Positions 43,522 to 52,841 are shown, counted from the first letter of the stretch. The stretch is 64,000 nt of DNA from HXMU1420-13 sp024742815 (GCA_024742815.1 JANSXX010000014.1:1-64000); one strand, 5' to 3'. Notes: generated by a model not told the origin, from the letters alone. Numbers and translations: made by a program.

Positions 43522-46383
43522 TTATTTAATCAACATCATTTTTCTAAGTTGTTGTTTGCCCTCAAAGTTGATACTGTAGAAATAGATTCCACTTGAAAGA
43601 TCTGAGCCATCGAATCTGAATTGATGTGTACCGGCAGTAAGATTCCCATCAACAAGGGTGGCTACTTTTCTCCCAAGCATATCAAAAACTTCTGCTTTAA
43701 CACTCCCTGTGCGAGGAATAGAAAATGAAATATTTGTACTTGGGTTAAATGGGTTTGGATAATTCTGGTTGAGAATAACATTCCGCGGAATGTCTTCAGC
43801 ATCTTCAATAGAGTTGATTAATTTATCTTCCATCTTAAACACTAATGCCAAATCCCCTTCAGGCTCAAATCCAACTTTAGCAGCTGCTAATGGGATTTGA
43901 TATCGATCATTTTCGCTGAAAATTTTTACAGTGTCACCAACAGACCTGACGTGCTGCACATAAACACTGTCGAATTCGGGAAAATCTTTTGTTTCTAACC
44001 GTAAAATAGCGGTATCAACACGAGCGCTTCGCAGACCAAAAGGAACTACGGTTTCAACATTGCTGGTGTCAAAGAGCTGAGCTTTACTAAAATATTCTGC
44101 CTTTGCATTGATGCCATTTCCCAAAGCAAACACATTGTGAAAATGTGGAGTAGGATTGAGTGGTTTGGGAATAATCTTACCATCCTGAGCTAAATGAAAG
44201 CGATCCCCTACTGCTTCTTCCGATTCCAAATGTAAAGTAAGGGTTGGTTTAGGCTGGATATTTAACATCCCTTCTAAGGTAATCGGGCTTACTTGGTCAG
44301 AAAAAATCCCTTTGTATTTAAATTCGATATTTGCAGTTTGATCAGTCGCGAACACGGCAAAAGCCTGGTCGGGTTTAATCACAACTTCTTGTGCACCGGA
44401 ATAAGTAGGAAACTCCCAAGCTCCAAATCCGCTATCAGCCATCGCATTCCATATGGCTATATCACGAGATACATTCATTCTTTGAGCAAACTCTGATGAC
44501 CATTTCCAACTTTGTCCGAATGGATTGCCTACGATCGAAACTCCAAATCTGGATAACGTATCTGATTTATTTCCAACAAAAAGAGGAATCGAAACATCAT
44601 CCGTACTTGTGTAAAATGCATTATTAAATCCCTCAATAGTTTCTTTTTCTAAACTATTCAGGTTTGCGGTTCTGGGCCACCCGCCCTGAACTCCTGTTGT
44701 TGCTGTGTCAATATCTTCCGGAATAAGGATAAAAAAGGAATCGCCTTGACGTAAGGTATCTGACAAACTAGTTGGTGGCTCATACTCTTCCGTAAGTGGA
44801 TTATATACCAACAGATTATCCGGAATTTCATTTTCTGTCGGCAAACACTCTGAGCAAGAATTGCCGTACAATTCTAAATCGCTCAGATAGTCTTCAAAGG
44901 TAACATCATAGATCACCGGTGCCATCAACTCCCAACGATCCTTACCCTCTATGCCATCAAACTCAAATCTTGATTTAAAAGTATTGATAAGTAAAGTATC
45001 TGATAAGCCTGTGTATTCACCCGCTCGATCGGCTAACTCGTAGGCAATTTTAATAAAATTAACGCTGGCTCGTGTATTCGATGGATAACTAAGTTTAAGT
45101 CGGTTTTGTGCCAGATCCTCCACACCGATTTCATATTCAGTTCCGGGAGTAATTAATGTTTCGTAACTACCATTGCCATCAGAGTCATGTCGCAAAACGT
45201 TGGTCGCTAAATTATTTTCTGAACTAAGTATGTTGGTAATTTTAATTCCTCCAATCCCCTCATTTACATTCCAATCGAAATAATCTTCAGGGTCGTTAAC
45301 AAAGGTTTGAGGCAGTAAATTTGCACTTTGACCAATGTTTGAAGCATTTATTATGGTCTTTGGCCCTTCCAATGAATTATAAATCGGTGCATGATTTACA
45401 TATTCCAATTGATGAATTGGCCTTCTTAATTCTGACGCGCGTAAATAAATATTACCGGCTTCGTCTACGGCAACTTCAGATAGTTGCCCGAAACTTCCTC
45501 GACTTCCATTTTTTGGTATTTCAAAGACATCAATAAGATTTAATTCCGGGGTTAAAAAAACAAGGAATTGCTCAGGGGAAGAACTCCCGATTTCTGAGGT
45601 AGTAACAGTAATACGCCCATTATCTTCAATAACAATCCGTTTTGTATCGAAGTTTGTTGATGAAGCTCCCGGTATTGAATTCACATCGTAACTTCCCACA
45701 TTCGATCCATTCATATCGAACGCATAAACTTCATTTAAACTGAGGATGTACATCATCTCCTCGTGCACTGCAATATCATTTAAAGATCCACTAAACTGAG
45801 AAAGCTGAAATTCTGCTCCAACTACCGCTTGGTTTAATGAGGTATCCCATTCATATTCAACCACTCGATTATTGGGATCATCGAATAAGAAGAATCCATT
45901 CTCATTAGCATGTAACCTTCTGGCTTTTATCGCCCCGTTCGATTGTGTTTGGATAGTCTGTTTTAGTGTTCCATCATTCAATGAATAGATACGCAGTTCA
46001 GAATTAGCGGCTGAACTATTATGTAACAATAATCCGACCAGTGAATCTGTCACCGCAACATCTGCATCATCGAAATTCCCTAAACCGGATGTACTGAATA
46101 AAACACCCAAACTATTTCCGGTTACAGCATCTATCTTTTTCATTCTGGATGAGTCTTTCACAAACTCATACAAAATTTGATTCTTCACAAAAAACGGATA
46201 TACCACCGTGGTTTGCGCTTGATTACCCTCATTATAGATATTCAGTAAATCACCCTTCCCAATTCCTGTATCAACATATCCTTGGTTTGGTGCATCAGGA
46301 AACGTTTTTTGGGCTTTTACTTCCTGTGTATTACTCATCAAAAGTGTGAGTACAGTGGCGAAAACTAAAACATACTTTTTCAT
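43522..46383 (-). CDS. Secreted T9SS cargo protein, propeller-like N-terminus
   Basis: 953 residues. The signal peptide is MKKYVLVFATVLTLLMSN..VKAQ. A propeller-like region (residues about 50-340) has blades such as IVIEDNGRITVTTSE and SEVAVDEAGNIYLRAS. From about residue 478 comes the module shared with 46399-49179 and the GLUG protein (DRWELMAP, GVQGGWPR, VSIVGNPFGQSW). The T9SS sorting domain closes it (NQNYPNPFNPSTNISF, GRKVATLVDG, SGIYFYSI). It starts 15 nt after the upstream paralogue, so they are co-transcribed. The substrate or partner is unknown. Confidence 0.85.
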   Translation of the reverse strand: MKKYVLVFATVLTLLMSNTQEVKAQKTFPDAPNQGYVDTGIGKGDLLNIYNEGNQAQTTVVYPFFVKNQILYEFVKDSSRMKKIDAVTGNSLGVLFSTSGLGNFDDADVAVTDSLVGLLLHNSSAANSELRIYSLNDGTLKQTIQTQSNGAIKARRLHANENGFFLFDDPNNRVVEYEWDTSLNQAVVGAEFQLSQFSGSLNDIAVHEEMMYILSLNEVYAFDMNGSNVGSYDVNSIPGASSTNFDTKRIVIEDNGRITVTTSEIGSSSPEQFLVFLTPELNLIDVFEIPKNGSRGSFGQLSEVAVDEAGNIYLRASELRRPIHQLEYVNHAPIYNSLEGPKTIINASNIGQSANLLPQTFVNDPEDYFDWNVNEGIGGIKITNILSSENNLATNVLRHDSDGNGSYETLITPGTEYEIGVEDLAQNRLKLSYPSNTRASVNFIKIAYELADRAGEYTGLSDTLLINTFKSRFEFDGIEGKDRWELMAPVIYDVTFEDYLSDLELYGNSCSECLPTENEIPDNLLVYNPLTEEYEPPTSLSDTLRQGDSFFILIPEDIDTATTGVQGGWPRTANLNSLEKETIEGFNNAFYTSTDDVSIPLFVGNKSDTLSRFGVSIVGNPFGQSWKWSSEFAQRMNVSRDIAIWNAMADSGFGAWEFPTYSGAQEVVIKPDQAFAVFATDQTANIEFKYKGIFSDQVSPITLEGMLNIQPKPTLTLHLESEEAVGDRFHLAQDGKIIPKPLNPTPHFHNVFALGNGINAKAEYFSKAQLFDTSNVETVVPFGLRSARVDTAILRLETKDFPEFDSVYVQHVRSVGDTVKIFSENDRYQIPLAAAKVGFEPEGDLALVFKMEDKLINSIEDAEDIPRNVILNQNYPNPFNPSTNISFSIPRTGSVKAEVFDMLGRKVATLVDGNLTAGTHQFRFDGSDLSSGIYFYSINFEGKQQLRKMMLIK

Positions 46384-46398
46384 GGTTATTCCTCTTAC

Positions 46399-49179
46399 TT
46401 ATTTGATGAGCGTTATTGACTGTGTGCGTACCTGATTGTTCGCAGTAATGCGTACGAAATACACTCCGGAGTTTTGCTTCGATAAATCAAGGCGAAGGGT
46501 GTGCGTACCTGCCTGTTTAAACTCGAGATCGTTCAGTTCCATTATTCGCTGACCTAAAGTGTTAAACACTTCTATTTGAACATTTGAGGCGTTTGGTAAC
46601 CGGTATTGAATATTTGTAACCGGATTGAATGGGTTCGGATAGGCTCCTATTTTGAAATCTATAGGCATTGAATTCTCTACTTCTGATGAAACATTTTGTG
46701 CGTTATTCAAAATCAGAAATAGGTTTCCTTGATGCTTCCAAGTTTCCCCATCGTGTTTTAGACTAAGAGTAACAGGAGACTCGATAAGATTGTGAGAAAC
46801 TACCTCTCCAGAAGGCAAATGTTCTTCAATATGTACTGAGCTTATGTGATTGGATAAATCTGCTAAGTTGATACTTAGTGTTGCTTTATCCGACTTCGTA
46901 GATCTTATACCAATTGGAACAACCAACTCCTTTCCAAAATCACCATAGATTATCGCCATTGGTTTTTCATTATCTCCGATTGCAAATACTTCGTGATAAG
47001 TATCGGATAAACTAAACAGCTTCTGCGCGCTCAGCTCAGAGAAATAGACATCCAGTTGATCCCCAAAACCATCATCATTCAGGTAAAGTGACAAAGGATC
47101 TGGTTGTTGCATTTTTTTGGGGATAGGAATACTGCCCCCTACAGTTCCGGCAGAGTAAAAAGTAAGTGAAGCATTAGCAGAGGATCCCTGCAACCAGAAA
47201 CCCTGCCCCTGAGAAATCAGATATAAATTGAGGTTTTGATTATTTGTTGGTGAAAGTGGCAAATATAAATATCGGCCGGCACCATTATTGTAGCTTGCCT
47301 CCCAATAGGTCAATATTTGAGAGGTTGAGTCTGCCACAAAAAAGGGATTTCTCAAGTTATACGGGGTTGTGTAAGGATTACCTAATAAGTTAAAACCTTG
47401 GTATTCTGGCTGGGCTTTATTAGTTGTATAGATCAGCTCAAGCTCAAAATTTTCATTATTTGGAATTCCAGATTTCTCTGTAATTAAATCTATTTGTTTA
47501 GGCCACCCCCCTTGTACACCCGGCTCGTTTAAATCATCATCTTCATATACATATACAGCTATTCCCCTTCCAATCTGCATTATTTGTGAAAAATCGGTTA
47601 CTGGGCTCCAATCTTCATCTTGGGTGTTGTACGTAAAAACATTTGGTGAACCTAGTGGCAGATCACTTCCTACTGCTCCTTGAGTCCAAAGTGGATCTAA
47701 AAACTCCTCATAGGTGAGGTTTTTTCTTGTAGAGGCCAATAAACGCCAACCATCCACTCCAGAAACACCATTAATAACTACACTATTACCTAATATTGTT
47801 GCCAGAATGTTTCCTTTTTTATCAGGATTAAATCCAGTTCCATCGCCCCATTTATAAGTGAAAATATTTGATACTGAACCGAAAGTGTATAAGTTAGCAT
47901 TAGCTTCAATAACTAGCCTACCGGATATTATTTCGGATATAGAGACATCTAATGAATCGGTATTATCAGTGGATATTTCTTCAGTGTTTGCATCGTATAT
48001 ACCGTCATTATTTGCATCATAGTAAAGTATAAAACTATTATTTATGCCCAGATTTGGGTATAACCGAATAGCAACGACAGTATCTTCAATATTCCAATCT
48101 TGAAAAGCGATCATATCCTTCGTGACAGGATAGTATCCCGTTGGTTGATTTAGAACTACCTGCGAAAACTGATTCGAATTGTTATTGAAAGGAGGTGAAT
48201 TAAAATCATCCAGCATCCTTATTGAACGATCAGCAGCATGGGTGATGTAAATATTTCCATCATAGTCTACATCAAGATCCGTTATAGTAGAAAAATCTCC
48301 ACGACTCCCGCCTATGGGTAATTCAACTTCCCCTAAAAACTGAAATCCACCTCCGAAAAATATTAAACGCTTTGTGGATGGAGTTAACGATTTAGCTGCC
48401 CCATTTGGTTGATCGTTAACAGCAACAACAATTCGACCATTGTCTTCTACTACCATAGCTTCTATGGTGAGTTCTCTGCCGCTGGCTATATTCTGGGTAT
48501 CAAAATCGAATTTTGTACCTTCGTCTCCATTTGGATCAAATCGTTTGATAGCATTGTCTGATTTATCCCACACATAATACACTTCGAAATCACGCCTGGC
48601 ACCAATTCCCCCAACATCACCGGGCAAGAGTATCCGATTTAGAAAAATATTTTTTGATGCATAGAACCCGGAATTATTCATACCTGTAGTGTCTGGATCA
48701 AATCGGATTACCCTATTGTTCAAGCTATCAAAAGCGATAAATGCTTCTTCTGATATCCTGTTTAAATGTGTGAATCTAGAATTAATACCGATTTGTAAAG
48801 GACCCAGCCCTTGATTTTTAAATCCACCAGTTACATAATCGTAGGATAAGAGGTAATTGTCTCCTTCAAAATCTACTGAGAAAACAAGTTGATCATCAAC
48901 AGTTATCAAATCGTAAAATGTAAGATCATCACCCGGATTTGCGATAAGAACTGAATCTACAGGTACTTGAACTGAGGTTGTATCATAAATATATATTTGA
49001 TTGATTGGAGCAGTTGCCTCAAATAGCTTCCCTTTAATAGCTGAAACCTTTGCTGTATTTGCACTACCTAATGTAGGTGCGCTTGAGTTAAACACTTTTT
49101 TGAGTGGTGCATCTTGAGCTACTGCACTAAAGGCTACCACAAAACTAAAAACAGATAGAAATAGTAGTTTTTTCTGCAT
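46399..49179 (-). CDS. Secreted T9SS cargo protein, paralogue of the downstream gene
   Basis: 926 residues. Signal peptide MQKKLLFLSVFSFVVAFSAVAQ. Propeller-like N-terminal half with FEVYYVWDKSDNAIKRFD, VVEDNGRIVVAVND and LDVDYDGNIYITHAADRSI. The shared module begins near residue 473 (GVDGWRLLAS, PLWTQG, GVQGGWPK, FNLLGNPYTTP, GFWLQGSS). The sorting domain ends the protein (YPNPFNPVTNIQYRLP, LGQRIMEL, SGVYFVRI). It is the first gene of a two-gene operon whose promoter region carries the twin GGTGAC site at 49230-49250. Confidence 0.85.
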   Translation of the reverse strand: MQKKLLFLSVFSFVVAFSAVAQDAPLKKVFNSSAPTLGSANTAKVSAIKGKLFEATAPINQIYIYDTTSVQVPVDSVLIANPGDDLTFYDLITVDDQLVFSVDFEGDNYLLSYDYVTGGFKNQGLGPLQIGINSRFTHLNRISEEAFIAFDSLNNRVIRFDPDTTGMNNSGFYASKNIFLNRILLPGDVGGIGARRDFEVYYVWDKSDNAIKRFDPNGDEGTKFDFDTQNIASGRELTIEAMVVEDNGRIVVAVNDQPNGAAKSLTPSTKRLIFFGGGFQFLGEVELPIGGSRGDFSTITDLDVDYDGNIYITHAADRSIRMLDDFNSPPFNNNSNQFSQVVLNQPTGYYPVTKDMIAFQDWNIEDTVVAIRLYPNLGINNSFILYYDANNDGIYDANTEEISTDNTDSLDVSISEIISGRLVIEANANLYTFGSVSNIFTYKWGDGTGFNPDKKGNILATILGNSVVINGVSGVDGWRLLASTRKNLTYEEFLDPLWTQGAVGSDLPLGSPNVFTYNTQDEDWSPVTDFSQIMQIGRGIAVYVYEDDDLNEPGVQGGWPKQIDLITEKSGIPNNENFELELIYTTNKAQPEYQGFNLLGNPYTTPYNLRNPFFVADSTSQILTYWEASYNNGAGRYLYLPLSPTNNQNLNLYLISQGQGFWLQGSSANASLTFYSAGTVGGSIPIPKKMQQPDPLSLYLNDDGFGDQLDVYFSELSAQKLFSLSDTYHEVFAIGDNEKPMAIIYGDFGKELVVPIGIRSTKSDKATLSINLADLSNHISSVHIEEHLPSGEVVSHNLIESPVTLSLKHDGETWKHQGNLFLILNNAQNVSSEVENSMPIDFKIGAYPNPFNPVTNIQYRLPNASNVQIEVFNTLGQRIMELNDLEFKQAGTHTLRLDLSKQNSGVYFVRITANNQVRTQSITLIK

Positions 49180-49203
49180 AACAATGGATTATTTGGAGTT
49201 GCA

Positions 49204-49250
49204 GAAACCTACTTATGCTGGAAATGCCAATCAGGTGACAGATGGGTGAC
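49204..49250 (-). promoter_or_regulatory. Twin GTCACC site and promoter of the T9SS operon
   Basis: The plus strand reads ATCAGGTGACA (49230-49240), 4 nt, GGTGAC (49245-49250); in the reading direction, GTCACC-N5-GTCACCTGAT. 22 nt downstream lies TAGGTTTC (49211-49204), a TAnnTTT-type box, so the repeats fall about where an activator would touch polymerase. The proximal repeat is 54 nt from the ATG. The same 17 bases and the same 54-nt distance occur at 52611-52631. Confidence 0.65.
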
Positions 49251-49311
49251 GAATTTTATAAAACCTCCAAAAATCGGATATCTAGCTGAAGTTCACTCGG
49301 AAAGATATCAA

Positions 49312-50004
49312 TTAAACTGTAGTAAGCGCCTCTTCTATACTCTGACTTTTAGGTAAGTTCATACGCTTTTTCAGACGAACTTTTGAGCGCTTCACACTTT
49401 CCGGTTCAATCGAAAGGTGACTTGCAATTTCTTTATTACTAAATCCAAACTTAATAAGTAATAACAAACGCTTGTCTAATAATGTGAGATGAGGATAGGT
49501 GTGGGAGATACTTTCGAAAATGGGGTCTTTTATATTCGAGATTTGTTTCGCCTGCTCTTCGTTCAACACTCCGGTATTTATCACGTTCGAAAGTGAAAGC
49601 CATTCCCGCATGCGCATGTAATCGCGTTCCAACTTTGCTTTTAACCGCTCGAGCAACTGTATGAAATCATCTTCGTCAACTGGCTTTAAGATGTAATCAA
49701 ATACTGAAACGCGAATTGCTCGTAGCATGTGCTCATCATGAGCAGTAGTGATTACAGTGATTGGTTGATCATCCCCAAAATGACCAATAATATCCAAACT
49801 GTTTTTATCGCGCAGCATGATATCGAGAAAGAGTACATCAATATTCGTAAGAAGTTCTCGATCGCTTTCCGAATTCGCGTCTAAATCGTATTGCTTTCCA
49901 ACCATCTCCATTTCAAGTCCATCTATGGAGATATTTTTTAGATAATACTCGACTGACTCTAACGCTTGAGGGTCATCATCTACTATGGCATATTTTACTT
50001 TCAA
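49312..50004 (-). CDS. Response regulator with LuxR-like HTH output
   Basis: 230 residues from a TTG start. Receiver domain with acidic pocket DDD (residues 9-11), phospho-acceptor Asp61 in VLFLDIML, TTAHD and Lys107 in YILKPVDED. The output domain near residues 170-222 is a LuxR-like HTH (LLLIKFGFSNKEIASHLSIEPESVKRSKVRLKKRM region), not the LytTR domain usual for partners of LytS-type kinases. It lies 69 nt after the kinase gene. It is the best candidate to bind the twin GTCACC sites. Confidence 0.88.
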   Translation of the reverse strand: MKVKYAIVDDDPQALESVEYYLKNISIDGLEMEMVGKQYDLDANSESDRELLTNIDVLFLDIMLRDKNSLDIIGHFGDDQPITVITTAHDEHMLRAIRVSVFDYILKPVDEDDFIQLLERLKAKLERDYMRMREWLSLSNVINTGVLNEEQAKQISNIKDPIFESISHTYPHLTLLDKRLLLLIKFGFSNKEIASHLSIEPESVKRSKVRLKKRMNLPKSQSIEEALTTV

Positions 50005-50073
50005 AAAACCTTGATTTCTTATCTATTCCATGGACCTTTTCCAGCGCGAAAGGTATACAAAAAAATCAAACTC

Positions 50074-52167
50074 TCAACTTACAACAGGTATACAAAACTC
50101 TACTTCTACCCCACGATTATCACTTGAACGATCTGGGCTTTTTATGGTAAATGAATAGGGTTTACCGGTGATTTTTTTAAGTAACTCGAAGCGTTCGCCC
50201 GTAATTTTTATCGCCAATGATTTTTTGCTGGTCAAGGCGTCTCCTTTTTTAAATCCTGCTCCATTATCACGAACCCGAATGGCCAAGTGAGCCTTTTTCT
50301 TAACAATCTCAATGTCAATCTTTCCGCGTTCATCTTGTTTAGGTAAAATGCCGTGTTCCACCGCATTTTCAATAAATGGTTGTGCAAGCATAGGCGGAAT
50401 TAGGATAGAATCAGTTTGAATATTTTCATCTATCTCAAAGTTATAGTCAAAGGTATTACCCGTTCTAATTTGTTGAAGCCGTAAAAATTCGTTTAGTAGT
50501 TCTAATTCTTGATTTAGAGTAATAAAAGGTTCTCTGCTGAAATTGAGCACCATTCTAGTCACTTTAGCGAACTTAGCTACAAAGTTTGAGGTGTCTTTAA
50601 CTTCCCTGTTTTGCAATACAAAACTCTGTATAGATACCAACGCATTAAATAAAAAATGGGGATTCATTTGAACCGACAATAATCGCTGATGCATATCCTG
50701 TAATTCTCGCTGCTGTTTACTTACACGTCGTTGATATAGCATATATCCACCGGTAACAATCAGAATCAAAAGTAATCCAACAGAAATAATTTGGGTATTT
50801 CTTGTTTTGATGAGTGCGGCTTGTAACCGGCTTTCATTCTGCAAAAAGTCGATCTCTGTTTGCTTCTTCTCTGTTTCATATTTTGTTTGAAGGTCTTCGA
50901 TCCGTTGTAAATTTTCGGCCTTTAACAAACTATCCCTGTATTGAATATGAGCTTTATAGGCTTCAAACGCCGACTCAGTATTACCTAATCGTTGTTCAAT
51001 TTCAGATAAATTACCATAGCTTTGTGATATGGTACCATATCTACCTAATTGTTCACCCAAGCGGATTCCGATTAAAGCAAAACTTTTCGCTCGGTTTAAA
51101 TCATTCAACTGTAATGCAGTGTACGAGATATTGTTTGCTGCACGCGCTTGAAGCACTGCATTCCCGAGATCAACCGCAACTTGATAAGATTCTACATATT
51201 TGTCATTGGCTAATTCAAGCTGTCCAAGTTGCGAATGAATGTTACCAATATTATTCAATCGAGAACTGTAAATAGCATAATCTTTTTGTTTGAAGGCGAA
51301 TTCGAGTGAGCGCTGGTAATTAATTAATGCACTATCCAACTCGTTTTGCATCGAATGCATATTTGCCAATGTTGCGTAGGCAAAACCTTTGAGGTAATCA
51401 TTCTGTGTTTGATTTGCTGCATTCACAAATAATCGTGCAAATTCTTTACTACGCTCCAGGTATAATTCTGTCTCAATTTCAGCTCCTGTCTCTTCACCAT
51501 AACTCACGAGAGCGCTGTACGAGGCTGCTAGTATTTGGTAGGTTCGCATTTCTAAATCAACATCTCCAATGCTAATAGAATACTCTCTATTATCTAAACC
51601 CATCTCGATAGCATCATCAAACATTTGCTGTCGATAATACATCGATGCTTGATTATGCCGAAACTGTCCTACCAACTTTTGCAGTAAACTATCTGAACTA
51701 AAATTATTGTCAGAAATGGCAACTGATTCCGCTTTCTCTAAAAAATATAATGTAGAATCAATAACACTATAATTGGAGTAATAATCAGACAAATATTTAT
51801 AGCCTCTGGCTAGGTAAAGATTATTTTCTGCTTGTTTTGCTAAATGTATAAGTTGGTTGGATACCGATTGAAAAGCTTGCATATCTAATCGGGAAAGTCC
51901 CATTCCCAGAAAGTAAAGTGCTTCTAATTTAAGTGGGGTATCGTCTTCAGCTTCAGCCATTTGATAGTACAATTCAGCATAAAATCGTATGGAATCGTAT
52001 TCACTTTCCTGATAAAAATCCATGATGAAAGAGTTCACTTCTTCGGGATTTTTTAGCAAATCCGTATTCAATTCTTTCAGCGAGGATCTAACGTCTACGG
52101 ATTGCGCATTCACTGAACTGAACACTAAAACACTTAAAACTACTTCTTTAAGAAATGTGATTCGCAT
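50074..52167 (-). CDS. TPR sensor histidine kinase, LytS/HPK7 type
   Basis: About 697 residues from ATG 52167 (an upstream GTG at 52188 is also in frame), starting with the signal peptide MRITFLKEVVLSVLVFSSVNAQ. About eight TPRs form the predicted periplasmic part (to about residue 400). A coiled coil, one membrane helix (IISVGLLLILIVTGGYML), then the His_kinase domain with QMNPHFLFNAL (His near residue 505) and the ATPase part PPMLAQPFIENAVEHGI and RVRDNGAGF follow. It phosphorylates, by inference, the regulator encoded just downstream. The TPR sensor layout matches that of 3563-5287. Confidence 0.9.
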   Translation of the reverse strand: MRITFLKEVVLSVLVFSSVNAQSVDVRSSLKELNTDLLKNPEEVNSFIMDFYQESEYDSIRFYAELYYQMAEAEDDTPLKLEALYFLGMGLSRLDMQAFQSVSNQLIHLAKQAENNLYLARGYKYLSDYYSNYSVIDSTLYFLEKAESVAISDNNFSSDSLLQKLVGQFRHNQASMYYRQQMFDDAIEMGLDNREYSISIGDVDLEMRTYQILAASYSALVSYGEETGAEIETELYLERSKEFARLFVNAANQTQNDYLKGFAYATLANMHSMQNELDSALINYQRSLEFAFKQKDYAIYSSRLNNIGNIHSQLGQLELANDKYVESYQVAVDLGNAVLQARAANNISYTALQLNDLNRAKSFALIGIRLGEQLGRYGTISQSYGNLSEIEQRLGNTESAFEAYKAHIQYRDSLLKAENLQRIEDLQTKYETEKKQTEIDFLQNESRLQAALIKTRNTQIISVGLLLILIVTGGYMLYQRRVSKQQRELQDMHQRLLSVQMNPHFLFNALVSIQSFVLQNREVKDTSNFVAKFAKVTRMVLNFSREPFITLNQELELLNEFLRLQQIRTGNTFDYNFEIDENIQTDSILIPPMLAQPFIENAVEHGILPKQDERGKIDIEIVKKKAHLAIRVRDNGAGFKKGDALTSKKSLAIKITGERFELLKKITGKPYSFTIKSPDRSSDNRGVEVEFCIPVVS

Positions 52168-52272
52168 CTGATATAATTGAGGTATCACAACAATACTGGA
52201 TTAGCCTCATTTCGGCAATAGCCATATCTGGATTTACTAATTATCATACTTCATATTTATGGCACAATATCG

Positions 52273-52560
52273 CTATGCAGTGGGGAAAAAATAGCTTGTC
52301 AGCTTTTGGATAGTCTCAGGTTTCTTCATCCTTTGTATCACTTTTGATCTAACTGAACATATCTGACAAACAATTACTTTTTTTTCATTCAGCGGAACAG
52401 TTTCCAGCTCTACAATTTGTTTGATTAGTGGATGTTTTTTTCCTTCCCACGCGCCACAACTCATGCAACGATTTTTTTGAGTGATCTCCTTAATAATCGA
52501 TAAGGTTGATTCATTATCATCGCTTTTGGTGGTGTGTGAAGCACCATCATTTTTGCTCAT
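52273..52560 (-). CDS. Small zinc-ribbon protein upstream of the two-component genes
   Basis: 95 residues. After a polar, Ser/Asp-rich N-terminus come CMSC (residues about 32-35) and CQIC (about 65-68), a likely four-cysteine zinc site, then a basic helix. The core aligns gaplessly with the protein at 12894-13124: CxxC, 13 residues, IVEL, 12 residues, CQxC. It is the first gene of a probable operon with the kinase and regulator, and its promoter region carries a twin GGTGAC site. No signal peptide. Function unknown; an accessory regulator is a reasonable guess. Confidence 0.75.
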   Translation of the reverse strand: MSKNDGASHTTKSDDNESTLSIIKEITQKNRCMSCGAWEGKKHPLIKQIVELETVPLNEKKVIVCQICSVRSKVIQRMKKPETIQKLTSYFFPTA

Positions 52561-52582
52561 TGCCTTCTTTTTTAGTGAACTT

Positions 52583-52631
52583 GAAAAGTATACGAGCTAA
52601 TAAATGGTCTATCAGGTGACAATCCGGTGAC
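52583..52631 (-). promoter_or_regulatory. Twin GTCACC site and promoter of the zinc-ribbon/kinase/regulator operon
   Basis: The plus strand reads ATCAGGTGACA (52611-52621), 4 nt, GGTGAC (52626-52631), identical in all 17 defined bases to the site at 49230. The proximal repeat is again 54 nt from the ATG. A TACTTTTC box (52590-52583), of TAnnTTT type, lies 24 nt downstream of it. It is expected to drive leftward transcription of the signalling genes, which would make the system autoregulated. Confidence 0.65.
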
Positions 52632-52841
52632 AAGCAGTACAACCTATGTCAAAAAGAATCTGTTAGCACTACTATTCATTCTTGATAAAAAAGCTTGAAC
52701 AACCAAGGCTTCATGGCTTGATTAAGCACGATTCATAAACACTTCTTATCTAGAATACTTTTTGGAACATTATCTTTAAAACACGCTGAAATCGCCTGAA
52801 AGACTCTGTATTTTTGAGCTCACTTTATATCTACTCGTTTA

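Noticed and set aside
50814..51275. Antisense ORF of 153 codons under the histidine kinase
   Set aside because: The opposite frame encodes clear TPRs; this frame has low-complexity His/Tyr-rich sequence with no family resemblance.
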